Of a stretch of 64,000 nt of DNA, positions 28,340 through 38,491 are shown piece by piece. The notes under the pieces were generated by a model. That model was not told the origin of the DNA. It did no database searches and saw nothing but the letters and a program-made list of their open reading frames with translations. Origin of the DNA: Methanofervidicoccus sp. A16. Its GTDB lineage: Archaea; AGJL01; Methanococci; Methanococcales; Methanococcaceae. The position numbers were made by a program, and so were the translations under genes. Numbering within the stretch: the first letter of the stretch is position 1; each line of letters starts with the position of its first letter. The stretch lies in assembly GCF_003351865.1 (NCBI RefSeq), contig NZ_CP022242.1:558001-622000 (forward strand). Direction: 5' to 3'.

Positions 28340-29779
28340 TTGAAGAGGGAGGATATTGAGCGTGTGATGATATTAGGATCTGGTCCTATTGTAATCGGTC
28401 AGGCTGCAGAGTTTGATTACTCAGGTTCCCAGGCCTGTAAATCCCTAAGGGAGGAGGGAATATACACTATCTTAGTAAATTCCAACCCTGCCTCCATCCA
28501 GACAGATAAAGGTATTGCCGATAAAGTTTATCTGGAACCCTTGGATGTGAATATTGTAGAGAAGATCATAGAGAAGGAGAGGCCCGATGCTATACTTCCA
28601 ACTATGGGGGGGCAAACTGCCTTAAACTTGGCGATGGAACTACACAGTAGAGGTATCTTGGAGAAGTACGACGTGGAACTCCTAGGTTCAAGGATTAAAA
28701 CCATAGAAACCTGTGAAGACAGGGATCTATTTAAGAAGGCGATGGATGAGATAGGAGAACCTACAACTAAATGTTATGCTGTAAATTCCTTCGAGGAGGC
28801 GTTAGATGCAGTATCTAAGTTAGGTTATCCTGTGATTGTAAGGCCTGCCTTTACCTTGGGAGGTACTGGAGGGGGGATAGCCCATAACGAGGAGGAGTTG
28901 AAGAGGATAGTGGAGAGGGGATTAACGTATTCCTTAATAAATCAGGTGTTAATAGACGAGAGTGTCCTTGGATGGAGGGAGTACGAGTACGAGGTTATGA
29001 GGGACAGTAAGGACAACTGTATCGTAGTATGTCACATAGAGAACATAGATCCCATGGGGATACATACGGGAGAGAGTATAGTCACTGCACCATCCCAGAC
29101 ACTCAGCGATGAGATGCACCAGATACTGAGAAACGCCTCTCTGAATGTTATCAGACACCTCTCCATAGAGGGAGGTTGTAATATACAGTTTGCAGTTAAT
29201 GAGGATATGACAGAGTACAGGGTTATAGAGGTTAATCCCAGGGTGAGTAGAAGTTCTGCATTAGCAAGTAAGGCAACAGGGTATCCCATTGCAAAGATAG
29301 CAGCGAAGATAGCGATAGGGATGACACTAGATGAAATTATGAACGATATAACTAAGGAGACACCTGCAGTCTTCGAGCCTACAATAGACTACGTAGTTGT
29401 AAAGATCCCAAGGTGGCCCTTTGACAAGTTTAGAACTGTGGATAAAACTTTGGGAACCTCTATGAAATCCACTGGAGAGGTTATGGCGATAGGTAGAACC
29501 TTCGAGGAGGCACTCCAGAAGGCTATTAGAAGTTTAGATATTGGAAGGAATGGTATTATTGGAGATGGGAAGGAGAAGGGATACAGCAACGAGGAGATAG
29601 AGTATCTACTGAAGAATCCAACAGATGAGAGGATCTTCGTAATTGCAGAGGCATTAGATAGAGGTTGGACAGTCTCAGAGATATCTGAATTAACCTCTAT
29701 ACATCCCTTCTTTATAGAGAAGATTAAGAAGATCGTGGATATGAAGAAGAGGTTGGAATATCTGGCGAATCTGGTATAG
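28340..29779 (+). CDS. carB: Carbamoyl-phosphate synthase large subunit, N-terminal part
   Basis: A 479-residue protein that corresponds to the first ATP-grasp (carboxyphosphate) half of Car[34 protein letters not shown] and [20 protein letters not shown] are family signatures, and the segment 390-479 is the start of the oligomerization domain. The start is TTG 28340, supported by GAGGTGAAATT. The second half is a separate gene 225 bases downstream on the same strand. The split occurs in other Methanococcales and is not a frameshift: each part has its own start signal and there is no shared reading frame across the gap. The product feeds arginine and pyrimidine synthesis. Confidence 0.95.
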   Translation: MKREDIERVMILGSGPIVIGQAAEFDYSGSQACKSLREEGIYTILVNSNPASIQTDKGIADKVYLEPLDVNIVEKIIEKERPDAILPTMGGQTALNLAMELHSRGILEKYDVELLGSRIKTIETCEDRDLFKKAMDEIGEPTTKCYAVNSFEEALDAVSKLGYPVIVRPAFTLGGTGGGIAHNEEELKRIVERGLTYSLINQVLIDESVLGWREYEYEVMRDSKDNCIVVCHIENIDPMGIHTGESIVTAPSQTLSDEMHQILRNASLNVIRHLSIEGGCNIQFAVNEDMTEYRVIEVNPRVSRSSALASKATGYPIAKIAAKIAIGMTLDEIMNDITKETPAVFEPTIDYVVVKIPRWPFDKFRTVDKTLGTSMKSTGEVMAIGRTFEEALQKAIRSLDIGRNGIIGDGKEKGYSNEEIEYLLKNPTDERIFVIAEALDRGWTVSEISELTSIHPFFIEKIKKIVDMKKRLEYLANLV

Positions 29780-30004
29780 GAGTTATATTTTCTCTTTATT
29801 AAGATATTATAATAATTATAAATTATAAAAAATTATAAAAAGAAGTATAATAAAAATAAACAAAAAAATAGAAAAAATTTAATGAAATCCACAGTACTTA
29901 AGATATTTCAAGGAATAAGAGTAAAATTTTACTTTCCCAGATTAACCCCCTTATTCAATTTTAATTTAAGGAACTAACTTGATTTTTTAATATTCGGTGA
30001 TAAA

Positions 30005-31855
30005 ATGGCTATAGATAGAGATTCACTTAAGGAGATACTTCTAGAGTGTAAAATGTTGGGATTCTCAGATAAACAGATTGCCCATTTACTAAAAAAAGAT
30101 GAGATGGAGATCAGGGGATTAAGAAAGGAACTAAACATCCTTCCTGTATACAAGATGGTAGATACCTGTGCAGCAGAGTTTGAGGCTAAAACTCCTTACT
30201 TCTACTCCTGTTATGAGCAGTTGTTCTACGAGGAGCAGAACGAGAGTATTCCATCGAAGAGGGACAAGGTAATTATCTTAGGTTCTGGTCCTATCAGGAT
30301 AGGGCAGGGGGTGGAGTTTGACTACTCTACAGTTCATGCAGTATGGGCACTGAAGGAGATGGGTATAGAGGCTATAATAATAAACAACAACCCTGAGACT
30401 GTCTCCACAGATTACGATACCTCAGATAAACTCTACTTCGAGCCCTTAACATTTGAGGAGGTAATGAACGTTATTGAAAACGAGAGTAGGGATGGGAACC
30501 TCTTAGGTGTTATAGTGCAGTTTGGAGGGCAGACCGCCATAAATCTCGCTATGGAGTTGTACCGTAAGACAGATGTGAAGATCCTGGGAACCTCCCCTCA
30601 ATCAATACACCTGGCAGAGGATAGGGAGGAGTTCTCGAAATTTTTAAAGAGACTGGGAATACCACAACCAGAGGGTGCTACAGTATATAACGAGAAGGAG
30701 GCTATAGAGGTTGCAAGGGAGATAGGTTATCCTGTCCTCGTCAGGCCCTCCTATGTACTGGGAGGTAGGGCTATGGAGATAGTGTATAGTGAGGAGGAGT
30801 TGAGGGACTACATAAGGGAGGCAGTTAAGGTATCTCCAGAGCACCCTATACTGATAGACAAGTTCTTGGAGGATGCCATAGAGGTAGATGTAGATGCGGT
30901 ATGTGATGGGGAAGACGTATTCATAGGGGGTATAATGGAACATATAGAGGAGGCAGGGGTGCACAGTGGAGACAGTGCCTGTGTATTGCCACCTCAGAAC
31001 CTCTCCGAGGAGATCGTAAAGAAGATAGTAGAATATACTGTGAAGATAAGTAAGGGGTTGGGAGTAATTGGACTGATAAACATCCAATTTGCAATCAAGG
31101 ATGATACCGTCTATGTACTGGAGGCTAATCCCAGGGCAAGTAGAACTGTGCCCTACGTAAGTAAATCCATAGGGATACCTCTGGCTAAAATCGCCACAAG
31201 GGTTATAATGGGGGAGAAACTGAGGGATATGGGATATGTGGGTCTTGCAAGGAGTAAGTACGTAAGTGTAAAGGAGGCAGTATTTCCATTCCAGAAGTTA
31301 CCTGGAGTGGATCCTGTCCTAGGGCCAGAGATGAAATCCACTGGAGAAGCGATAGGTATAGATGTAGATTTTGGTAAGGCATATTATAAAGCACAACTCT
31401 CTGCAAATATGAAACTTCCAACCTCTGGGACAGTGTTCATCAGTTTGAAAGATAGGGATAAAAAGTATGCACCATATATTGCCAAGAGGTTTAAGGAGTT
31501 AGGCTTTAATATAGCAGCTACTAGAGGTACTGCAGAGGTGATTAGAAGGGAAGGAATAGAGGTTAAGGTAGTTAAGAAGATATCTGAGGGCTCCACAGGT
31601 AATATACTCCAGTTGATCCAGAAGGGGGAGATAGATCTAATTATAAATACAGCCTCTGGAGGTAAGGCTAAATCTGAGGGATACTACATAAGGAGGGCTG
31701 CAGTGGAGTTTAATATACCATACATTACCACCATAAGAGGAGCACTTTCCACTATTGAGGCTATAAAAGCTGTTAAGGAAGGAAGTATTGGTGTTTATTC
31801 CCTGGATGAAATTGAAAGTACTATAGAGAGGATAGAAATAGAAGATGACGAATAA
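30005..31855 (+). CDS. carB: Carbamoyl-phosphate synthase large subunit, C-terminal part
   Basis: A 616-residue protein that corresponds to the oligomerization domain end, second ATP-grasp domain (carbamate phosphorylation) and C-terminal MGS-like allosteric domain of CarB. GSGPIRIGQGVEFDYSTVHA, PSYVLGGRAMEIV and EANPRASRTVPYVSKSIG are visible, and the last 140 residues form the MGS domain with FNIAATRGTAEVIRREG. The two halves together have about the length of a normal CarB. ATG start at 30005 with GGTGATAAA. The small subunit carA is not in the window. Confidence 0.95.
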   Translation: MAIDRDSLKEILLECKMLGFSDKQIAHLLKKDEMEIRGLRKELNILPVYKMVDTCAAEFEAKTPYFYSCYEQLFYEEQNESIPSKRDKVIILGSGPIRIGQGVEFDYSTVHAVWALKEMGIEAIIINNNPETVSTDYDTSDKLYFEPLTFEEVMNVIENESRDGNLLGVIVQFGGQTAINLAMELYRKTDVKILGTSPQSIHLAEDREEFSKFLKRLGIPQPEGATVYNEKEAIEVAREIGYPVLVRPSYVLGGRAMEIVYSEEELRDYIREAVKVSPEHPILIDKFLEDAIEVDVDAVCDGEDVFIGGIMEHIEEAGVHSGDSACVLPPQNLSEEIVKKIVEYTVKISKGLGVIGLINIQFAIKDDTVYVLEANPRASRTVPYVSKSIGIPLAKIATRVIMGEKLRDMGYVGLARSKYVSVKEAVFPFQKLPGVDPVLGPEMKSTGEAIGIDVDFGKAYYKAQLSANMKLPTSGTVFISLKDRDKKYAPYIAKRFKELGFNIAATRGTAEVIRREGIEVKVVKKISEGSTGNILQLIQKGEIDLIINTASGGKAKSEGYYIRRAAVEFNIPYITTIRGALSTIEAIKAVKEGSIGVYSLDEIESTIERIEIEDDE

Positions 31856-32148
31856 AAAAGAATAGTATAGTCCCTCTGTTCTCTTTAAAATATTTTTAAG
31901 GGATATAATAGTTTATTATAAAATTCCCGATTTTAACGATAATTTATTTTTTATTCTTTTTAAATAAAAAAGGAGAAAAAACTCTACTATTTTATTTCTA
32001 ACATTAAAATTATTCTTATTTTTTAAAACTCCTAAAATAAAAAATTCTAATAAAATATTAGCAATAACTAAAATTTAGAAGAAGAAAAGGGAAAATGTCC
32101 AACTTTTAAGTTTAGTCTTAACTACTATCTATAAAAAATAGAGATAAA

Positions 32149-32532
32149 TTATTCTATAAGAACTGCATTAACTACTCCATCTTGTCCAGGTCTTGATGTA
32201 ACCTTTGCCTTACCAATCTCAGTTTCAATAATAGCTCCCTTTGTAATAATGTTTCTTCTAATATAGTGTTTGTTAGCCTCGCTTTCTACTACATTCAGTA
32301 TTGCTACCTTTTTACATACACCTTTTTTAGGATCCATTACATTGGCGTAGTTTGTTCTCAATAGTCTAACTTTCCTATTTCCTCCTCTTGTTCTTATTAT
32401 TTTTATTCTAACCTCATCTGCTAAGAGTGTCTCTGTAGGTTCTCTACCCATCTCTCTTTTACGTTTTTTAACAACTAACTTATACTTACCTCCTGAGGGT
32501 TTTCTCTTACTTCCGCCCTGCCATACTCCCAT
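32149..32532 (-). CDS. rps8e: Ribosomal protein S8e
   Basis: A 127-residue archaeal/eukaryal-type small-subunit protein. The N-terminal [15 protein letters not shown] and the [16 protein letters not shown] terminus are diagnostic. The open frame extends upstream to 32550, but GGTGATAGA directly before ATG 32532 fixes the start at MGVWQGG, the conserved N terminus. Single gene, divergent from pepQ by about 107 bases. Highly basic, as expected. Confidence 0.96.
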   Translation of the reverse strand: MGVWQGGSKRKPSGGKYKLVVKKRKREMGREPTETLLADEVRIKIIRTRGGNRKVRLLRTNYANVMDPKKGVCKKVAILNVVESEANKHYIRRNIITKGAIIETEIGKAKVTSRPGQDGVVNAVLIE

Positions 32533-32639
32533 TCTATCACCAATTAACAATCTGTGTTTTCTATGTTCTAAAGAGTAATTAACAAATTATTATTATACTA
32601 TAAAAATTTATCTATTAAAATAAATTTAAAGGTGAAACT

Positions 32640-33632
32640 GTGGATAAGATAAAAACTTTTTTAGAGTACTTAGAGGAGAATAATGTAAAGAAGTGTGTCC
32701 TGTTAAATAGGGAAAATATAAACTACTTCTTAGAAAGATATCCCCCCCACTATTCCCTTCTAACTTTCGATGTGGAAAATGAAAGAGTTGTACTTCATCT
32801 TTCAAAGTTGGAGTATAGGAGTTTTCAGGGATATAGGGATGAAAGGATAGAGGTTTCCTTAATGGAAAATGTAAAGGACATAATTAAAGGATGTGATGGT
32901 GTTGAAGAAACGTTTCCATTGAGGTATATGAAGTACATCTCTCAAGACTACAAAATAATTTCTAAGAAGTTAATGGAGATGAGAAGTATAAAGACAGAGA
33001 GGGAGATAGAGTTTATTAAGAGGGCATCTAAGATTAGTAAAAAGGCGTTGGAATATGGTATCGACTGTCTAAATAAAGAGGGCATTACTGAGATGGAGTT
33101 GGCAGGGGAGATAGAATATATGATGAAAAAGATGGGTAGTATAAAACCAGCCTTTGACTCCATAGTACTATCAGATAGGAAAACAACACTCCCCCATGGC
33201 ATGCCCTCTGAGGATGAAATTAAAAATATAGTGTTAATAGATATTGGAGCAGTTTATAGAGGGTACTGTTCAGATATTACAAGGACGATAATTCTGAAGG
33301 AGAATAGGAGGTATAGGGAAGTTTATCAGTTAGTTAGTGATGTAAAGGAGGAGGTGGAGGATCATCTTAGAGAGGGTACCTCAATAAGGGAGTTGGACAA
33401 ATTAGCAAGGGAGTCTATGGGTGAATATAAGAAGTACTTTATACACTCTCTAGGACATGGTGTAGGAGTAAATGTCCACGAGGAGCCCTCTATAAGTTCA
33501 AAGGCAGAGGAAAACTTAACCTTAAAGAAAAACATGGTAATAACTATTGAGCCAGGTATATACCTGGAGGATTTTGGTGTTAGGATAGAGGATCTATATC
33601 TTATAAAAAAGGATGGATTTAAAAGATTATAA
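32640..33632 (+). CDS. pepQ: Xaa-Pro dipeptidase (M24 family)
   Basis: A 330-residue prolidase of the pita-bread fold. All five metal ligands of M24 enzymes can be placed: Asp in LIDIGAVYRGYC and SDITRT, His in HSLGHGVGVNVHEEP, Glu in TIEPGIY and Glu in VRIEDLY. The N-terminal 120 residues form the creatinase-like domain. It would release N-terminal residues before proline in peptide turnover. It starts at GTG 32640 with GGTGAAACT immediately upstream. Divergent from rps8e. Confidence 0.9.
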   Translation: MDKIKTFLEYLEENNVKKCVLLNRENINYFLERYPPHYSLLTFDVENERVVLHLSKLEYRSFQGYRDERIEVSLMENVKDIIKGCDGVEETFPLRYMKYISQDYKIISKKLMEMRSIKTEREIEFIKRASKISKKALEYGIDCLNKEGITEMELAGEIEYMMKKMGSIKPAFDSIVLSDRKTTLPHGMPSEDEIKNIVLIDIGAVYRGYCSDITRTIILKENRRYREVYQLVSDVKEEVEDHLREGTSIRELDKLARESMGEYKKYFIHSLGHGVGVNVHEEPSISSKAEENLTLKKNMVITIEPGIYLEDFGVRIEDLYLIKKDGFKRL

Positions 33633-33832
33633 TATTAAAAACCTCTTTCTAAATAAGAATTATATTTATTATTAAAATAAAAAAATATATTAACTACTAA
33701 AATACCACCCTATTAAAAAATTATCTTAAAAACATTTATATACCATAATCTTCCTTTTCCTCTAAATAAACCTCTATTCAAAAGGACATAACTATAAAAT
33801 AGAACTCCATTAAACAGTGGAAAGTGATGATA

Positions 33833-35134
33833 ATGAGGATGGATATAGTACACGAGGGTGTCAATGAGTTAACCTATGAAATAAGGGAAATTGTAGATGT
33901 TGCAAAAAAGGTTGAAAGTTATGGGATTGAAATCACCTGGGAGAATATTGGAGATCCTATAATAAAGGGAGAGAAAGTACCTCAATGGATAAAGGAGATT
34001 ATTTCAGAGACTGTGATGGAGGATGACTCTTATCTCTACTGTCCAACTAAAGGACTTTTAGAGACTAGGGAATTTCTGGCAGAGGAGAACAACAAAAAGA
34101 ATGGTGTTCAGATAACTCCCGAAGATATTATCTTCTTCAACGGCCTTGGAGACGCCATTACAAAGATATACGGACTGTTGAAAAAGGAAACTAGGATTAT
34201 TGGACCCTCTCCTGCCTATCCTACTCACTCCTCTGCAGAGGGCCTACATGCTAGATGTCATCCTTTAACCTATATAACAGATGAGAGGAACAACTGGTAT
34301 CCAGATCTAGACGACCTTAGAAATAAGGTTAAGTACAACCCTGTAGTATCTGGAATACTGGTGATAAACCCAGGTAATCCTACAAGTGGAGTTTATCCAA
34401 AGAAGGTACTAGATGAGATAGTAGATATTGCCAACGAGTACGACCTTTTTATACTATGTGATGAGATATATCACAACTTGGTATACAACGGTAAGAAACA
34501 CATCTATCTATCTGAGGTTATAGATGATGTCTGTGGAATATCTCTAAAGGGAATATCCAAGGAGTTTCCCTGGCCAGGTGCAAGATGTGGCTGGATAGAG
34601 GTGTACAACGCCGATAGGGATGAGGTATTTAAAAAGTACATTGAAGGTATATGTAAATTTAAGATGATAGAGGTGTGTTCCACTACATTGCCTCAAAAGG
34701 TGATACCAAAGGTTATGAGTGATCCAAGGTTTCAGAAGTACTTGGAGGAGAGGAGAGAGTACTATCAATGGGCCTCCAACATTGCATATCGGAGGTTAAA
34801 GTCTATTGATGGCCTTGTTGTAAATAAAACCTGTGGAGCCTTCTATATGGGAGTGGTATTTGAGAGGGATTACTTAAATGGCAATCATCTCGAAGTGGAG
34901 AATAGGGAACTTAGAAGGTACATAGAGAGGGTTTCAGAGGGAAAACCTGAAGATATGAGATTTACCTACTATCTCCTGGCATCCACTGGTATCTGTGTAG
35001 TACCTTTATCCTCTTTCAACAGTCATCTCTATGGATTTAGATCCACACTCTTGGAGAAAGATAGGGAAAAACTAAAGTGGATATACGATACCCTTGGAGA
35101 GAAGATAGAGGAGTTTCTAAATTCTAAAAGATAA
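33833..35134 (+). CDS. Class I/II PLP aminotransferase
   Basis: A fold-type I aminotransferase of about 433 residues. NPGNPTSGVYP, the CDEIYHNLVY cofactor-binding block and SLKGISKEFPWPGARCGW (with the PLP lysine) are present. The substrate cannot be read from sequence. Related archaeal proteins are annotated as alanine or branched-chain/aspartate transaminases, and the PWPGARCGW variant marks a separate archaeal subgroup. The longest frame begins at GTG 33824. Three ATG codons follow at 33827, 33833 and 33839, and AGTGAT spacing best fits 33833. Single-gene unit on the plus strand. Confidence 0.8.
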   Translation: MRMDIVHEGVNELTYEIREIVDVAKKVESYGIEITWENIGDPIIKGEKVPQWIKEIISETVMEDDSYLYCPTKGLLETREFLAEENNKKNGVQITPEDIIFFNGLGDAITKIYGLLKKETRIIGPSPAYPTHSSAEGLHARCHPLTYITDERNNWYPDLDDLRNKVKYNPVVSGILVINPGNPTSGVYPKKVLDEIVDIANEYDLFILCDEIYHNLVYNGKKHIYLSEVIDDVCGISLKGISKEFPWPGARCGWIEVYNADRDEVFKKYIEGICKFKMIEVCSTTLPQKVIPKVMSDPRFQKYLEERREYYQWASNIAYRRLKSIDGLVVNKTCGAFYMGVVFERDYLNGNHLEVENRELRRYIERVSEGKPEDMRFTYYLLASTGICVVPLSSFNSHLYGFRSTLLEKDREKLKWIYDTLGEKIEEFLNSKR

Positions 35135-35797
35135 AATAGTAGTTATTATTTTATCTTTATCTATGTTAAGGTTTACTACATGTTTGTAGTTTGTGGAAGA
35201 TTCTCTCTTTTTGAGAGTTTTAAGAATAGGCTGGAGAGGATGGAGAATAATTTAATTTATAAAAAATTATAAAATATTCTATTATAAAGATATTTAAAAA
35301 TTTTAAAATACTAATGGACTTAAAAGTTTCTCATTTTATATAAAAGGGCTCTAAATCAATTATGGAAAATCATGGAGAAGATTAATAGATCGGTGAGATC
35401 TATAGTGCACTTTGATAGGGAGAATTATCTCTTTTTTTCAGTGTTCAGGAGGTATTAGAAAGATATTGTCTATATTTTTACTTTTTTATACTATTTATAT
35501 AGGGATAATTATTTATTATTTTATTAAAATTTTTGACAGTTTTTCATAAAATTAGAAGAGATATGTAGGATTAAAAAACTAGAGAGTCTAATATAAAGAA
35601 AAACACTGCAATCCTTTTTAATCACTGGGTGTCTCTAACTAAAGAACAGGAAATAAATATTAGGAGTGATATTCCATCCTTTATTTTAAGATATTCCAAC
35701 AAAGGTTAGAGAAGGAGTATCTTCTTAAATATCTTCTTAAATAAGTATATATTTTTATATTCATCTCAATGTGGTAGATCCTTATTTTTAATTATTT
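35135..35797. other. Gene-free 660-base convergent gap
   Basis: Between the aminotransferase and elp3 no frame is convincing. Visible items: a 16-base match TTTTTTCAGTGTTCAG (35433-35448) to 10504-10519 downstream of the TPR gene, and a perfect 12-base tandem repeat of ATCTTCTTAAAT at 35719-35742. A less AT-rich patch at 35360-35430 could be remnant coding or RNA sequence. I see no MITE-like end here, unlike most other long gaps. Confidence 0.4.
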
Positions 35798-37453
35798 TTA
35801 TTCCAACTCCTTTCCCATGTAAGGGCCTATCCTTCTATACCCTAACTTCCTATAGTACTCCCTTGCACCTATACCACTTGTAACAAGTATCTTCTTCATC
35901 TGGAACTCCTCCCTCGCTATCCTCTCAGCCTCCCTAAGTAGGGCTCTACCGTAACCTCTATGTTGCCACAATATTTCTTCCTCCTTATAACTCTCTTCAA
36001 ATAGTGCCTGCTCCTGACCACATACATGTAACTGTCTAACTAATGCAGTTTTATCGTCTATCTCCGGCCTAAATGGTTTATAGGGTATCCTCAACCTTAA
36101 ATATCCTATAAGAATATCCTTCTTAACGTCCTCGTAGGATAGGAATATCTCATGTCCCCCACTTGCACTGTAATCCTCCCTACAGAGTTTTATATTCTCA
36201 GGATCTGGATATATGCCCTTCTTGTATATCACATGTCCAACCTCTCTACACCTGATACACCTACACCTTATACCGGATTTTTCCAAGGTTTTATACACCA
36301 ACTCCCCTAAGTTGCTCTTCTTAACACCATCTACAATAACAGTTGCCGGAATATCCCTCTGTATCCTGGACGTCCTAACCCACTTTGGCATTATGGACTT
36401 TGCATACACTATGATATCTACAGCCTCCTCCTCCCTCATAGGTTTAAACTTCCCCTCCTTCCAGAGTTTATAGAGTTTTGTCCCCTCTATTACGAGACAT
36501 GGGTAGATCTTCACAAGATCGGGCCTGAAATCAGGATTCTCGAATATCTCCCTAAATACCTTCTTATCCATCTCTATCGTGGAACCTGGAAGACCTGGCA
36601 TAATATGGTAGGAGACCTTTAAACCACTGTCCTTTAAAAGTTGTGTTGCCCTTATAGTATCCTCAACTGTATGTCCCCTTTCAACGTACTCCAAGATATG
36701 GTTGTATATAGTTTGAACTCCCAACTCCACCCTGGTAGTACCTAACTTGAGCATCTGATTTATCTCCCTCTCACCACAGTAGTCAGGTCTAGTCTCCACT
36801 GTAAGGGCCACACACCTATGTTTAGCAGTTTCATTTATTCTCTGTGCCTCCTCAAGGGTACTAGAGGGCCTCTCGTTTAGGGCATCTAGACATCCCTTTA
36901 TAAAGTTGTCCTGGTACTCAATATCCCTCGCTGGAAACGTCCCCCCCATGATGATAAGTTCGATCTTATCAGTAGGATGTCCTATCTTTTCCAGTTGTCT
37001 TATCCTCTCCTTAGTTTGGACGTAGGGATCGAAGTTGTACATGAGGCCCCTCATAGTAGCAGGCTCCCTACCTGTATAACTCTGAGGTACGTCTCCAAAT
37101 ACACTCTCTACACCTCCTGGGCAGAAGATACACTTACCATGAGGACATTTCTCGGGAGATGTCATAACAGCCACAACTGCCACACCTGAAATGGTTCTAA
37201 CAGGTTTCTTCCTTAGGATAGGTATTAACTCCTTCTTTTCTTCTTCTGTTGCATACCTTATGATCTCTGAATTTGGTGGAAAACCTATATCCAGTTGGAA
37301 CTTCCTTATACACTCCCTTTTAATGTCCTCTATCTTCTGCTTCTTCTTCTTAGGAGGTAGATTTTTTAAAATATCCTTTTTTTCCAGTAAATTTTTAATT
37401 ATACATCTTATAAAATTCCTGTATGTGTTCTGATCTATTTTTTGTACCTCCAT
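35798..37453 (-). CDS. elp3: Elp3-type tRNA uridine(34) acetyltransferase
   Basis: A 551-residue radical SAM/GNAT fusion that makes cm5U34 at the tRNA wobble position. The cluster motif is C103-x4-C108-x2-C111 (CPHGKCIFC). RGLMYNFDPY and the MGGTFPARD block follow. The C-terminal third is the acetyltransferase domain with WQHRGYGRALLREAERIA, the acetyl-CoA loop. The longest frame starts nine bases earlier at a GTG that is itself inside GGTGATAGTT, so ATG 37453 is taken as the start. Full length. An insertion sequence lies about 190 bases upstream of its start, with its transposase divergent. Confidence 0.94.
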   Translation of the reverse strand: MEVQKIDQNTYRNFIRCIIKNLLEKKDILKNLPPKKKKQKIEDIKRECIRKFQLDIGFPPNSEIIRYATEEEKKELIPILRKKPVRTISGVAVVAVMTSPEKCPHGKCIFCPGGVESVFGDVPQSYTGREPATMRGLMYNFDPYVQTKERIRQLEKIGHPTDKIELIIMGGTFPARDIEYQDNFIKGCLDALNERPSSTLEEAQRINETAKHRCVALTVETRPDYCGEREINQMLKLGTTRVELGVQTIYNHILEYVERGHTVEDTIRATQLLKDSGLKVSYHIMPGLPGSTIEMDKKVFREIFENPDFRPDLVKIYPCLVIEGTKLYKLWKEGKFKPMREEEAVDIIVYAKSIMPKWVRTSRIQRDIPATVIVDGVKKSNLGELVYKTLEKSGIRCRCIRCREVGHVIYKKGIYPDPENIKLCREDYSASGGHEIFLSYEDVKKDILIGYLRLRIPYKPFRPEIDDKTALVRQLHVCGQEQALFEESYKEEEILWQHRGYGRALLREAERIAREEFQMKKILVTSGIGAREYYRKLGYRRIGPYMGKELE

Positions 37454-37629
37454 AACTATCACCGTTTTTGAATATTTTTATATTTATAATAATAGATAAA
37501 ATAGATTGTTGGAAATAGTGAAAATTGTGATATATAAAATGATTGTAATAATCAAAATGTATATTTATAATACAGATAAAAAAGTAATTTTTACTATTAT
37601 TTTTCTAATTCTTTTCTTTTTTATTTTTT

Positions 37630-37643
37630 ACCTTAGTTCCCAC
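37630..37643. mobile_element. Orphan MITE-like terminal repeat interrupted by the insertion sequence
   Basis: ACCTTAGTTCCCA matches the left end of the MITE-like family and stops one base before the first base of the IS6-like element. The rest of the end is not found after the right IS end (38404 on), so the insertion was probably followed by a deletion. Confidence 0.55.
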
Positions 37644-37751
37644 GGACCTGTCCACATAAAACAAACATCATATATAACAATGTACATAAGATACTATGGA
37701 CCTGTCCACATAAAACAAACATCATATATAACAATGTACATAAGATACTAT
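37644..37751 (+). repeat. Perfect 54-bp tandem duplication of the IS left end
   Basis: Bases 37644-37697 and 37698-37751 are identical. Each copy begins with the terminal repeat GGACCTGTCCAC and includes CATATATAAC, a likely transposase TATA element. The second copy ends one base before the transposase ATG at 37753. Confidence 0.95.
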
Positions 37752-37752
37752 T

Positions 37753-38391
37753 ATGCTAAGAGTAAAAGATATTATAAAGGAATTAAAAATCTTTAAGAGG
37801 AACAAAATACCTATAGAAATTAAAACACTCGCCATTGCAACCTACATTCAGACATCTTCAGTAAGAAGAACTGCCAGAATTCTTTCAGAGATTTATCCAG
37901 TCTCAAAAACATCAGTTTGGAACTGGATAAATAAGTTTAAAGAAGAATTATCCATTACAACAGAGGAAAGAGAAAGAGATCTAATAGCGGTGGATGAAAC
38001 TGTTGTTAAAGGTGGCGGGAAGCACTATTACGTTTATTCAGCTGTAGATGTTGAGAGGAATGAATTAATTTTAATGAGAGTCTATACAATAAGGAATCAT
38101 CTAATTACGAGGTCCTTTGTAAAGAAAGTACTGAAGTACTGTAGGGGTGAGCCTAAATTCCTTATAGATAAAGCCCCATGGCTAATTAGTGCTCTAAAAA
38201 GTCTTAATTTAAACTTTGAACATCAGACCTTTGGGCGGGGGAGTTTGATAGAATCGGTGTTTTCTTCTCTGAAGCAGAGGGTAAAGATCTTTTTCTGCTC
38301 TATTAATGCTAAAAATCCTGTTAGAAACTGGAACTTCTTTTGTAGGTTATTTGTTCTGTATTATAATAAACTAAGGTGGTGTTTATGTTAA
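37753..38391 (+). CDS. IS6-like DDE transposase
   Basis: A 212-residue transposase of the IS6/IS240-like DDE group. An N-terminal helix-turn-helix region (about 25-60, with SSVRRTARILSEIYPVSKTS) precedes the catalytic core. The acidic triad fits D81 (LIAVDETVV), D139 (FLIDKAPW) and E167 (SLIESVFSSLKQR). The 27-residue gap between the second D and the E is short for the family. The frame is intact and ends at the right inverted repeat, so it may be active. There is no clear ribosome binding site before the ATG, which suggests leaderless translation from the TATA-like sequence in the left end. Confidence 0.85.
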   Translation: MLRVKDIIKELKIFKRNKIPIEIKTLAIATYIQTSSVRRTARILSEIYPVSKTSVWNWINKFKEELSITTEERERDLIAVDETVVKGGGKHYYVYSAVDVERNELILMRVYTIRNHLITRSFVKKVLKYCRGEPKFLIDKAPWLISALKSLNLNFEHQTFGRGSLIESVFSSLKQRVKIFFCSINAKNPVRNWNFFCRLFVLYYNKLRWCLC

Positions 38392-38491
38392 GTGGACAGG
38401 TCCCATTTTTATTTTTAAATTCTAAAATGTTTTTATATGCCCGGTTATTAGCTAAAAATCAGAAATAAAAATCCTGAATTATTAGATTATT

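Larger units (their letters stand above)
37644..38403 (+). mobile_element. IS6-like insertion sequence with duplicated left end
   Basis: The element is bounded by perfect 12-bp inverted repeats GGACCTGTCCAC (left, 37644) and GTGGACAGGTCC (right, 38392-38403), with weaker pairing further in. It holds one transposase gene. The left 54 bases occur twice in tandem, so a normal copy would run 37698-38403, about 706 bases. No clear target duplication: the flanks read TTCCCAC on the left and CATTTTT on the right. Confidence 0.85.

Noticed and set aside
28340-31855. Frameshifted or broken carB
   Set aside because: Both parts have good start signals, complete domains and a 225-base gap. The split is known in Methanococcales.
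37506-37796. 96-codon frame across the IS left end
   Set aside because: It is made of the tandem 54-bp repeat read in another frame and overlaps the transposase gene.
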